NCBI GenBank assembly: GCA_905331475.1
Contig: CAJNYU010003357.1
Coordinates: 186,001-250,000, forward strand
From: Rotaria socialis
Taxonomy: Eukaryota > Rotifera > Eurotatoria > Philodinida > Philodinidae
Direction: 5' to 3'
Length of the DNA: 64,000 bases
Of this stretch, positions 24,774 to 35,959 are shown piece by piece. The first letter of the stretch is position 1, and each line of letters begins with the position of its first letter. The position numbers and the translations under genes were made by a program. The notes beneath the pieces were generated by a model that saw only the letters and a program-made list of their open reading frames with translations, ran no database searches and was not told the origin of the DNA.

Positions 24774-26401
24774 TTAGATGATTAATAATTTTTTTATAAT
24801 AATCTCATCGGAAATAAATTTTAAAATACTTGTCATGGAAAAAAGATCAATTGTACAATCTCATAGCTCTATTCTATCGTATTTTGTTTTTGATCAAGCC
24901 TATCTTTATATTCTATTGCTACTTATCTTGTTGCAAGTAGTAAGACGAGACTGTTGCTACACAGTAATTTTGAAAGTAGAAAATAACTTTATCTTCATGT
25001 AATGTCACTCTTAATGAAATTCTATAGAAAATCAGAAGGAAGTGATTGCAATTGATTATCAATGAATTGATGGAAATATTCAAAGAAATGTTCCGATACG
25101 TAAGAGTATAAGAAATCAGATCAATAATATAATGTACTGTATTGAAAATCATTATGATTACTACAGTAAGTATTTTTCTTTAAGAGCTGTTCAAAACTTA
25201 ATTGTTATGAATGACTTGTCAGTAGTGCTCTTGATAAGTGAATGTCGATGCCGCGAACACGTTAAATGGTATTGTCATAAATAAAAAGCATTAAAATATT
25301 AGCTAAAAAAACATTATATTTATCTTTAAATGAGATTACTCGCATGATTTTTTGAAATTGATTAAAGGCAAGGGCATCTCGGAATACGCTGTCGAACACT
25401 TTCACTCAGATATTATTTCAGTAAACGTCAATTTGAAGAATTGAGAGGTCATTCAAATCGATTTTCCAAACATTCTATTTGCTAGTCTTAATCCAATGTG
25501 GCGGATTAACTACTATTTACATTTTGTTTTATGATTGTTTTATACACATAGCTGCTAATTATGTAAATTTTTATCTTTTTATAATTTCTCGTCTTCCTCT
25601 TGTTATCAATGTTTATATTTCAATATTTGCATCTATGTTTACTTTCTCATTTGTAACTTTTACTAACGTAAGACTTCTACTCTTACGACAATCCATGAAT
25701 TAAACTTTATCTCTTTACTACTTGCATCATTTCTTTTTCTTCTTCTCACTGTAATTTTCAAGTTCTGTTCATATCTGTCGATTACTAGCTATAAGTAATC
25801 GAATCATCATTCGTATTTAATTCTTATTTTCATTGCTCTTGTCATTTGTTATCATTATTTTGTTAGCACCTGGAAAAACAGTTTTTCATTTGTTACACGG
25901 TACATTCTTCAGTTTCACAATCCATATAATAACAGAGTACGATTCTCACAAGAGTAAACATCAGAACGCACTCTCTCTCTCTCTCGTCGACCTGCTTATT
26001 GTTTTTATATGCATTGCATACACTATAGTTTAGCTTGTCATCTATACTCTCACGAACGCGATTATTTTCGTCATAGCCAATTTTTAACTTAAATTCACTT
26101 CTAAGACAATTTATTATTAAATCACCATTTTCCACCTTATTATAGTACCTAAAAATCATTTCTGGTTGTGTGTCACTCCATCTTTTGTTATATGACGCAG
26201 TATTATCTTTTATTCATCAGTCACTTAATGATTCTGTCATTTGAAAAAAAAACTAGATAAGAACGACAATTTGATGTGTCATTAAAATAGAAAAAAAAAG
26301 ATAACAAACAAGTAAAACTATGTATATAACTAAGTAGTAGTTAATGTTACCTTTAACAAATATCTTTTTGTGATAATTTTTTTCTATCGACATACATATA
26401 C
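24774..26401. other. Spacer between DLC-like copies 3 and 4
   Basis: 1.63 kb. A hydrophobic frame at 25479-25703 (no ATG) reads like membrane segments, and a CT-repeat lies at about 25972-25985. Neither supports a gene. TA- and A-rich tracts precede copy 4. Confidence 0.4.
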
Positions 26402-26923
26402 ATGGCTGCAATTGTTGCTGAAATTTTTGGTCGAGTCTTCATTGAACTGGTAGGTGCAGTTATTTCAAGTGCAATACAATCAAGTGTACGACAACGTGGT
26501 TCAAATCATTCCACTTCATCTTCTCAAAAACAAGATCGATCATTACCTCAGTTATCATCATCATCAAATCAGAATGGTCGTGCAGTACTTACTGCATCGT
26601 GCAACATTATCTTTGGCAATGACTGCGAACGTCTTGTTAATATTGCTTTTGAAACGAGTCAAACTTTCCCTACATTGATGGGTACATATGCTGATGTTAT
26701 TCAATATCTACGTAAGGAACTAGCAAAACAACATCCTGATCAACAATTTCATATAATTATTGGTCAAAATGAGAAATTTGGTTTTTCAGTTGAAGAAGAT
26801 GAATATTATGCCGAAATTGAACAAGATCGATATCGTGTTTTGATTTTCACAACAAAACAAAATCCTCAGATAAAATCAGACATTCACGATGCTAATAGTA
26901 AAATGCAATTTGTATGGAATTAA
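26402..26923 (+). CDS. Dynein-light-chain-like protein, copy 4
   Basis: A single exon of 173 residues. The N-terminus is hydrophobic (AAIVAEIFGRVFIELVGAVI), then Ser/Gln-rich, and differs from the other copies. The domain has FGNDCERLVNIAFETSQTFP, QYLRKELAKQHP, FHIIIGQNEKFGFSV and YRVLIFTT, and the tail HDANSKMQFVW. This is the best-preserved LC8-like sequence of the four. Its stop is 647 bp from the convergent CDC23 stop. Promoter signals were not identified. Confidence 0.78.
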   Translation: MAAIVAEIFGRVFIELVGAVISSAIQSSVRQRGSNHSTSSSQKQDRSLPQLSSSSNQNGRAVLTASCNIIFGNDCERLVNIAFETSQTFPTLMGTYADVIQYLRKELAKQHPDQQFHIIIGQNEKFGFSVEEDEYYAEIEQDRYRVLIFTTKQNPQIKSDIHDANSKMQFVWN

Positions 26924-27570
26924 GACTATATAGTTTTTCTGTAAAAAAATACGAAATCAAAGTAGTTGTGTACAAAATAAAGAATTATTTGAGTAAATAA
27001 TATTCGGATTTGTTTGTCTACAAGCATTATCAAGAACATCTGCAGTTACAATGCCTTGTTCTGCCTGTAAATTTGGATCTTTTGTAAGTGCTTATTCGAT
27101 AAAGAATTTCTCACTTTTCTGACACATGATAAATATTCTTTATTTGCTTATAACATGCAGAACTACACAATAAACTGTTTCACTCAAAGTTTATTTTTAA
27201 TTCTTCAAGAAATATGAGACACTAATTAATACTAAGAACACATCCGTCTATCGTTGTCTATTCTTACTTATTTCAAAGTAGAAAAAAAATCGCGCGTTGA
27301 AATTTAAGAACAACTCACTGGAACGTAGACACAATATCAGTGCATGACTATTGTAAATTCTGGCATTTTTGTTATTAACTCAATAACCTGAAGATCAACC
27401 AATTTGCATTGTATGCCAATCAATGAAGTACCTTTTTGAAATCTTTTCGAACGAATTCAATTACTTTTAAAATGATATCTGACAAAATATAGGGAGGCGT
27501 AGAAAGAAGAAAAAAAAATAGGAATTGAAAAATTAACAATCGTTTTATCCATTGGTCATTATGTATCTCA
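26924..27570. other. Convergent intergenic spacer DLC-like 4 / CDC23
   Basis: The 3' ends of the two genes face each other. An AATAAA lies at about 26976 for copy 4. Nothing else was recognised. Confidence 0.45.
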
Positions 27571-30500
27571 TTAATCAATCGTCGTTGTTAATGATGAGTC
27601 AAACTCGTGTATAGTTGATTGAGCTGTGGGGACAGGTGCCGATGTTTGTTGTTGTGAAAATTCTTTATCTTTGAGTTGTTGTTGGCCTTCACGTAATCCA
27701 GTTATTTTATTTAAAATATCTTTAGCTGCATTTTTCACTTCTGGAAATTCTAGACATTTTCTAGCATACGAACAGGCTTGATCATATTGACGTTTTTTTA
27801 CATGATAGTTAGCCAAAAATTCAGCAGCATGAGAAAATTCCGTAAAATTTTTTACCTAAAATAAAAATCAAGTCAACACTTGAATAATAGCATTTCTTTT
27901 CTTATACTTGTCGTAATTCTTGTGTACGAATAAATTCCATGTAGGCGCGAGCTGCTGTTTCTTCATCTTTTAAATGATCACAAACGCTAAAACAGGATAA
28001 TAATAAAAATACAAAAATAAAAATAAACCAGGAAATATTTACTGTGCATATTTTGCAAGTGCATTTCCTTCAATATCACCAACACAATACGAACGCCAAT
28101 AACATTTTTTTGCTTCATGTAATTTTTGTGTTCGTTCATAGACTTCACCAAGTGCATTTGAATAACGTGAATCATTTGGTCTATATGCAGAAAAATAAAA
28201 TATAATTTGATTGTTTTTTTTAAACAATCGGTTTCAATTTACTTAAGAGCAAAAGCTTCCTTAAAATAATACAAAGCATAATTGTACATTTTTATTATTT
28301 CGTAGGTTTCACCAAGACCATACCAAGCACGATGATCTCTACGATTAAGATCTAAATAGAGAAGAAAAATATAAAAGTTTCTACTCCATTTTTATTGTGA
28401 AATTGAAGCTATATTACAATTGATAGAAAGTTCAATAGCAAATTGAGCAAACGAGAAACTTATGAAGACATCTGCCAAATGAAAGCATGATCTTTTTTAA
28501 CGAATCTGTCTGCGTTTGATAAACTCTATGAAAATTACAGAAATTCTAGAAGTATTTATATGCATCTGTTTTACTTTCATTAATTATAGGATTTTCAAGA
28601 GTTTTTCTTATAGATTATCATGCGTCTCTTGAGATCACTTTCAGAAGGATACACTTCAATCACTCTAGTAGATAGTGAAAACATATGATTTACTGAAGGG
28701 TCGAATTTTATGATATTATTCTTCAAAATCAAATTTACAGCTTTTCTATCGAGTTTTGTTTTCTGATAATGGCAAAGCAAGACTTTTGTTACAAAAAGAC
28801 TTGCTAAAATTATCATAAATTAAGTAGAAAGATTTTAATACGGCTAATGTAATAACACACGAGTAGTCATTCTAAAAATGAAGTATTACTAAGTGAGATT
28901 TCCTGTTTGGTTCCATCAAAAATATAATTTAATCTAAATTGAAGTATGTATTTTTGTTCTTCGACTGTTCAACACACCTAATGCTTCTCGATAAGCATTA
29001 ATAGCAGCTGCATGATTTTTTCCTTCGACAAATTCATGTCCTAATAATATCCATGCAGCTGGATAATCAGGATTCATACGTAATGCACGAGTAAAATATT
29101 GTATTGCACGAGCATGATCATTGCGTATACTATAAAAATTTCCTATAAATATGTATGAAATAGAGAAAATAAACAACAATCGGTAATTTTCAATATAATA
29201 GAAACAAACAACTTACCAACAACAATACATGTTTCAAAACGATATTTTTCAATTTCAATACATTTTTGTGCTAAACCGGCTAAGGCATGATAATCTTCCT
29301 AAGAACATAAAAATCTAATATTTCTAACGGAATCTATATCGGCCGAAGTTGAGCTTACAAGAACAAAAAGAATATTTGAAAATATATCCATTGAATCAAG
29401 ATTATATGGATCAATAGTTCGTGCATCTTCACAACAAGTTCGTGCTAATTGTAATTCTAAACAAAAAAAAGACATGCATTCAGAATGAAATGAGAAATTT
29501 GATTATAGTTCGCGAACCAGCTCCTGTTTCATAAGCTTTAGCTTGTAATAAAAGTATATATGTTGAATTATGAAAACCGATTTGTGTCAATTCTTTACAA
29601 ATATATACACATAATTCAGGTTTATGCAATTCAACGTAACATCGAGCATAAAATACATTTCGTATCCAATGTTTAGGTAAATCAAGACTATGAAGCTAAA
29701 ATATGAGAATAAGAAATTCAGAAAGAAAAAAATTACAATTATTCGTATTAAACCTTTTGTTCACTATCAATAAGCGTAACAAGATCTTCCCATGCTGACC
29801 AAAGATGAGGTACTGCTTTAACTGTCCGTACGAAATAGGGTAATGCTTCATTAAGTAAACCTAGTCGTTTGAGTACAAGAGCATAACTAAATAAGAATAA
29901 ACGTGAAATAATTTTACAAAAACTGATAATACAAAAATAAACTTACACATAACAACTATAGCCATTTAATGGTTGAGTTTTTTCATTCGTTGTCAATTCT
30001 GTGCGCAGACGTATAAGCCATGTATTATCAAGCGAGGCTTTCGCTATTCAAAAACATAGAAAAATAGAATATCAATCTAGCTGTAAAACAGAACAAGAGA
30101 CTTACTCGTAGCTTGTCTTTGATTACTAGCTGTATCAGCTAGAAGTAAAAGCGTCATTTAAAAATATATCGAACGAGAATTCGAACTTACGAAATACATC
30201 AACAAAATCATCACAACGATGTTTAAGACCATCCTAACGAGACAAAAAAAGTCATTCTTATAATAATGCAAATAGAAATATTATTGTTTCTATACTAGAT
30301 ATAATGCATAAAGTCGAAGAAAAAAACCATATCCACTCGTACAATTTCTTAAATGATTAGCACACCGGGTATATTCGCGAAGATCGAAATAGCTTTTAGC
30401 CATTAAATACAAACTCGATGATGTACCTAATTCCTAAAAAGAACAAAACAAAAAATATGTTATCTTTATAGAAATACACTAGACTAAAAAATCTAAAGAT

Positions 30501-30857
30501 TATCTTAAGAAAAAAAATCACATTTCTATTATATGATTAAAGTCAAACTTACTCTAGCTGTTATATTCAAATTAATTCCATCATCTAATTCATCACCGCC
30601 ACCACCTTCCGTCGATGCTGTTCCTATAGTAATACATTGAAGCATTTCACAACACCTAGCAAATGGAAAAAAATCCTTCATAAGAATTGATTCACGCGAC
30701 AGGCTTGTGTTAACATTTACCATTTTCTGCTATGTACAAGCCCAACAAGATCCAATGCAGGTATTGCCTTTTGTAAATCAGTTAGCACGGTTTTTGGATC
30801 AAATTGAAGATAATTAACATCACGTTGTTCATCAAATGACATAGATAATGGATTCAT
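27571..30857 (-). CDS. CDC23: Anaphase-promoting complex subunit CDC23 (APC8)
   Basis: A tetratricopeptide-repeat scaffold subunit of the APC/C ubiquitin ligase, which drives mitotic exit. Fifteen exons: 30857-30721, 30655-30553, 30433-30296, 30233-30191, 30138-30106, 30043-29947, 29886-29754, 29695-29518, 29456-29359, 29298-29217, 29142-28978, 28351-28243, 28180-28043, 27986-27908 and 27855-27571. They give 479 residues, shorter than the roughly 597 in human because both ends are trimmed. Family sequence is clear: GNFYSIRNDHARAIQYF, AAWILLGHEFVEGKNHAAAI, RAWYGLGETYEI, EAKKCYWRSYCVGDIEGNAL. Introns are 50-75 bp except the eleventh (28352-28977), which is 626 bp. The start lies 65 bp from the target duplication of an LTR retroelement. 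Confidence 0.95.
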
Positions 30858-30927
30858 TCTTGAATAATTTTCTTTTTATCTCAAAAAAAAAATCTTTTAA
30901 TAATAACAAGAAAAGAACGAATAATCA

Positions 30928-31136
30928 TATTAGGGGTTTCGTTGTTCTCCGTTCTTGTTTATTGGAAATCGAAAAACTAATTACAAAACAAACAACATAT
31001 ATATATCTCTCTCTCCTCCGTTGAGAAGACAACATATATATTTATACATCTATATAGTATATAACGATAGATGTGGTGGGTGACTAGATAAAAGAAAAGA
31101 AATGACATAATAATATGTGAGGGTAAGCCCGTAACA
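30928..31136 (-). repeat. 3' LTR of the retroelement
   Basis: In element orientation it begins TGTTACGGGC and ends CCCCTAATA. It differs from the partner LTR by roughly half a dozen substitutions plus TA/TC-repeat length changes. It lies directly upstream of CDC23 and in the same orientation, so it could supply promoter signals. Confidence 0.85.
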
Positions 31137-31898
31137 GTCGACCCCCCCCCNGTTTTGTCAATGTTGTTTTTTATTTGCTCGTTTTTTACACCCAAGAATA
31201 ACGTGCTTCCGATGGCATTGATGTTCACGTAAGGAATATCCATAAATATTAAGATTTTTTTAATATCTGTAATGGTAAATTTATGATAAATTTTCCGAAT
31301 TATTTCATATCGATATCTTTTAGCTCGATGTTCGCGATTTTGTCGTTGATTTCTTGCTAATGGTTTATGGTTTATGATTTATATATTGTTGATTTTGATC
31401 GTTCATTGTATCTTGTTGAATGCCATCATCAGACATATTTTCAATTTCATTTGAAGGTTCATCTCGTGCATGACCCCCTTCTCTATCATTGTAATTCAAT
31501 GTTTCTTTATCTAAAATATTTATAGTATCTTTTTCTAATGATGCTGCTGATGGATAACATTTCTGAAGCAAATGCTGTTGTAAAGTATTGCGTGATAAAA
31601 ATTGCTCTTGGCAAACATGACATTGATGTTGCTATTCTTCGTGATGTTCTTTTCCACAGGTAAAGTCCGTAAATCGGACCTTCCTCTTTTCACGAAGTGA
31701 TGAATCACAGAAACCACTCTTCTGAGTGTTGTTCCTCTTATAATTAAATGATTTAAAATGTGTTGGTTGATAATTTGCATCTTCTGATAACACCGGTAAA
31801 ATAATATGATTATTTAATTCAGCCTGATATGACATACGCCCCAGCTGAGTATTGTTTGATAGTGTTCGTTGACGATTAGTTGCGCTAAATTGAAGATT

Positions 31899-32881
31899 TT
31901 AAGGTTGAACAAATGAAGCTGTTGCTAATTCGCGACGGTTCTTATCAATGAGAGTAAGATACCGTTGTAATGAACCAATAATAACATTGTTTTGTATAAT
32001 CCAGTCGTTTCCAAGTAATAGATCAGTAATAAGATTCGTTGCAACATCCGCTATAATTAAAGTTTGATGTCCTTGTATTTTAACTTCAAGTTGAATTTCA
32101 CTAATAATATTAATAGATGTACAGTTAGCTGATTTGTGTAATTTCTTCTTGTAAACGAAGTCCGTGTGATAAATCTTTTTTAAGAATTGTTGATTAATAA
32201 TGGTGACTGCAGATCCAGTATCGACAATGGCTTGATGTTGGTTATTATTTACTTAAACATTTATATAAATAGAAGTCCGTAACGTTGATGATGCATAAAT
32301 AGTTGTTGATGCTGTATTTGCAAAATATGGCACATACGGTGCTGTTGCTTGAGGTTCTGGAATATTTTCATCTTTCGCAATTTTTAAAAACGCTTGTGTT
32401 GTTCTAGCTGATTCAGATAATGACTTCATTTGCCGTTTAATTTGAATTCTTAATGAATTTTTAACGCCATTTTCTAACCATGATATCATCATTCTTTGTG
32501 ACATAGATGTATCATATTTATGACAAAGTTTAATAATAGCATCATAATAAGATGTAACTGTTTCATCTGGTTTCTGTTTACGTTCTTTTAATTGTTCGAA
32601 TATTTGCGATGATGAATCAGACGTTGTAAATCTTTCTAATAATGCCGATTTTAATTGTTTCCATTGAATTAATGATAAGTTATCCTCGTACCAACGTTTG
32701 CTTCACCATCTAATTTTGCCATACACATACAATATAAAATATCATCATTTGCATCGATCATTTTCCCAATTTTTTCGATACTGTTGATAAACTGTAAAAT
32801 TTTATATTCTTCGCCACCATTGAATTTCTTTAGATTTAATAAACATTCACGATAACATATCATTATTGCTGAATCTTGCAT
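31899..32881 (-). pseudogene. Broken gag and aspartic protease of the retroelement
   Basis: The gag-like part begins at ATG 32881. It loses its frame near 32690 by a one-base indel and continues in another frame to about 32253 (a WYEDN...W...F segment typical of retrotransposon gag). After a stop, a protease segment runs 32250-31899 with the active-site triad Asp-Thr-Gly (DTGSA near 32210-32225) and a later LLLGNDW flap-side motif. Downstream, 31899-31365 has only short broken frames, one with a C2HC-type finger near 31560-31625. The parts are not joined here because the original frame is uncertain. Confidence 0.75.
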
Positions 32882-33040
32882 GTTGTTGATAATTTAATAA
32901 TTTATCTTCTTTTTTTCTGTGGCAGGTAATTTAAATTGAATTTCCTTTAATTAATTTCCAAATTTTTATTTTTTCAGGTCACTTCGAATTAGGAATGTCC
33001 TCTGGTAATATTTTTATTATTGATAATAATAAAAATAATC

Positions 33041-33053
33041 GGTCACGGCACCA
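33041..33053 (-). other. Primer-binding site of the retroelement
   Basis: TGGTGCCGTGACC on the minus strand starts two bases inside the 5' LTR boundary. It would pair with the 3' end of a tRNA ending in GGCACCA. Which tRNA that is was not determined. Confidence 0.7.
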
Positions 33054-33055
33054 AA

Positions 33056-33271
33056 TATTAGGGGTTTCGTTGTTGTCCGTTCTTGTTTATTGGAAATCGA
33101 AAAACTAACTACAAAACAAACAATATATATATATATATCTCCTCCGTTGAGAAGACAACATATATATATTTATACATTTATATAGTATATGACGATAGAT
33201 GTGGTGGGTGACTAGATAGATAGAAGAAGAAAAGAAATGACATAATAATATGTGAGGGTAACCCCGTAACA
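33056..33271 (-). repeat. 5' LTR of the retroelement
   Basis: Begins TGTTACGGGG and ends CCCCTAATA in element orientation. It lies 156 bp past the exportin-5 stop codon. Similarity to the other LTR implies a fairly recent insertion. Confidence 0.85.
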
Positions 33272-33426
33272 AATCATACTTTTGTTTTTCGTTGAAAAGT
33301 TTTATTCAAAGTATAAAATATCACACGAACAAAAAGATAACTATGAAGTTTATGGAATCTGGTATACATGAAATCATAACTACTGTTGCCTTATTTGACT
33401 AGCGAAAGCTTAAGCAAATAGAACTG

Positions 33427-35928
33427 TTACATATTAAATGGATTTGTTGAATTCAATCCTTCTTTTGTTTTACTTGATATTGGTGACAATAGGATTGGAT
33501 TTAATAAATTTTTAAATGTATCTCGCCGTTCACGTTCGGTGATTTGTTGTTGCTGTTTTTTACTATTATTATCATTAATGGTTGCTAATCGTGTTTTATA
33601 TGTATTTAATAATTCAATATTAATTTGTGGAACTGTTTGATGTAAAATCAAGTCAATTTGCTGGCCATATCGATTATACCATAATTCATATATATGACCA
33701 ATTAATGATATAAGATTTGTATTGACACCTTCATTTTCATTATGTTTTTCAAGTGCTTTTAGTAAACATTGAAATAATAATTTTATATCAATCAATGAAG
33801 ATGTATCCATATTTTTATCAATAATATCTGTATAGAGTTTTGCAATTGGAAGAATAATCGGTAAAAAGCGATTAATACAATAGGCATCAGGAAAAGTTAA
33901 ACATTCAAATAGAATTCGGATGAGATTGCTGAAAAGATGTAAAGCCAATGTAGAATCTAAATAAAATATAGATACCATATGGAAAAAGAATTTCATGTAC
34001 AATGGTTCATAAGAACCGTATTTTAAAAATTTAAATTCAATTTAAAAATCATAGAACACTCATCGTATAATATATTCAATTTTCAAGAAAAATAATATCT
34101 TTGGGATGATTTGGTTTCGTTGACTTCTCAAAGGCATAGTATTCAGAAAAAAATTCGTAGTGGTATACTATCAGAATTGAATGGAAGTTTTTATTTAGAT
34201 CTGCTGCACAAGAAGAACCAAAGATTAAGAAATGGCAATTAATTTTACCTTAGTTATTGAGAATATAGCTAGAAGAACGTTTATGCTGGCACACTCTTTC
34301 ATTTAGTAAAAAGTCACCTTTTCTCTTATCATTATCATCTGCTCACTGATAAGCGCTGTCACTTGTTGATATTCATGTAAAAGAATCAATGTGTCGAAGT
34401 TCATATAGTTTAAAAAGAGAGAAAGTATTGGAAATTTTTCAGAAAATAGAATGTTTCTATTGTTTCTTCAAATTTTTTCAGCGAATGTAATTATGACAGC
34501 CGATAGTTTGGAAATTTAATAATAGAAATATTTCACCTGATATTTCTTTAAAAATCAAATTAGAATTAGGGTATTCAGTACTATTAGTTTTACTTAGTTG
34601 ATAAGATATTAGTAAATAAATTTTGATAGTTTACTAACTTACTTTGTCGAGACATTTTAATCATATTCATAAACAGATCACTATAGTCAGCTTTTTCATT
34701 TGAACTATTCAATAATTTATTGCTAATACTATTATTTGTATTTTGTTCATCCCATTCATCAATTTGATCTAAATCAGTATTTATTTCTTCACACATACTT
34801 TCACTATTATTACGTCCGCTATTAGTTTTATTCTTTTTTTTATTAGAAGAATTCGAATTTATTTGTCCCGGTATTGTTTTAAATATGAAATATCTTATGA
34901 TATCAATAAAATCACGTGTAATTAAAACACAAACACATTCTTCAATAACTTCATCTGAACATTGGCCTTGTTGATAATTAATGGCTGTTGTTGATAAATT
35001 ACTCCACATTGTTGTTAAACGTTGTTGAATATAAGGTAAAAATGCATTAAGAAATTTCAAAAACAATTCATCAATTGTTTCTTTATCAGTAGTTGATGGT
35101 GATATATAATTTTCAACAAATAAACGACAGAAATGTCTTAAAACAATACGAAGACGAAATGATGGAAGAGTATTGAAATTTTCAAAAAGAGTTTTTTGTA
35201 AATATGTTGTTAATAAATAATTATCATCGTTTAACTTTAAATAATATAAATCGGTATCATAAGCAAAATAAATTCCATTTATTTGATAACATATATCGAA
35301 TAGACGATGAAGATAATCGCGAAGATGTTCATCGTCAATAGTAACATTGGATGTCGCTTGAGAGCGAACATAACACGCTGGAGTACTTGAAGGTGCAACA
35401 CTAAGCAAAATCGAATAGTTTTATTCTTAATTTCGAATTATATATATGTCAAACTGAATTCAAACAAAAAAAGATTTGGTAATATTAGTTTTTTTGTCTG
35501 TCATATTCAATAATGATGAATAAACGAAGGCACATGTAGTATTGACGAATGCCAAAAGCAACTGTTCTTATTTTGTTTATGAGAATAGGATCGAACATAC
35601 ATATTTCTTGAATATGACATGCGAGTAACAGATGTAGATGATAGTTTTTATCGAAGAATAATGAGATTTTTACATTCTTTTATTGGTAAGGATATAAAAT
35701 TGTTTTATCATGTGATTAGTCATGCTTTTCGAACCTGATGTTCATGTTCTGTAAGAAGGAATTTTTATTTTACAGAGATATTAATCATTTCAGGAATGAG
35801 TACAAAATATTGTACTATACTATTGAATCTCCTATTGTTTTAAATTTCAAAATCAGTATTTAAGTAAACTTTTTATCATTTCGTTCCTCTTCTATTGTAG
35901 ATTAGAAAATAAAGAGGTGCAATAAATT

Positions 35929-35959
<31 letters not shown>

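Larger units (their letters stand above)
30928..33271 (-). mobile_element. LTR retrotransposon, gag-pro only, degenerate
   Basis: Two direct repeats of about 210 bp bound a 1.9-kb internal region read on the minus strand. The direct 5-bp repeat AATCA at 30923-30927 and 33272-33276 is a target-site duplication. A primer-binding site follows the 5' LTR and a G-run precedes the 3' LTR. Inside are a gag-like segment, an aspartic protease and a CHVC...H...C finger segment, all broken by frameshifts or stops. No reverse transcriptase, RNase H or integrase is visible, so this is a non-autonomous or internally deleted element, unless sequence is missing at the N at 31151. The gag and protease style suggests the Ty3/gypsy group, which is not certain. 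Confidence 0.88.

Noticed and set aside
25479..25703. Hydrophobic frame resembling receptor membrane segments
   Set aside because: No ATG, single isolated segment, no conserved receptor motif that I can name.
33922..33928. Exportin-5 last exon starting at the TTTTCAG near 33929
   Set aside because: The phase does not fit the previous donor; the TTTAG acceptor at 33957 restores the frame.
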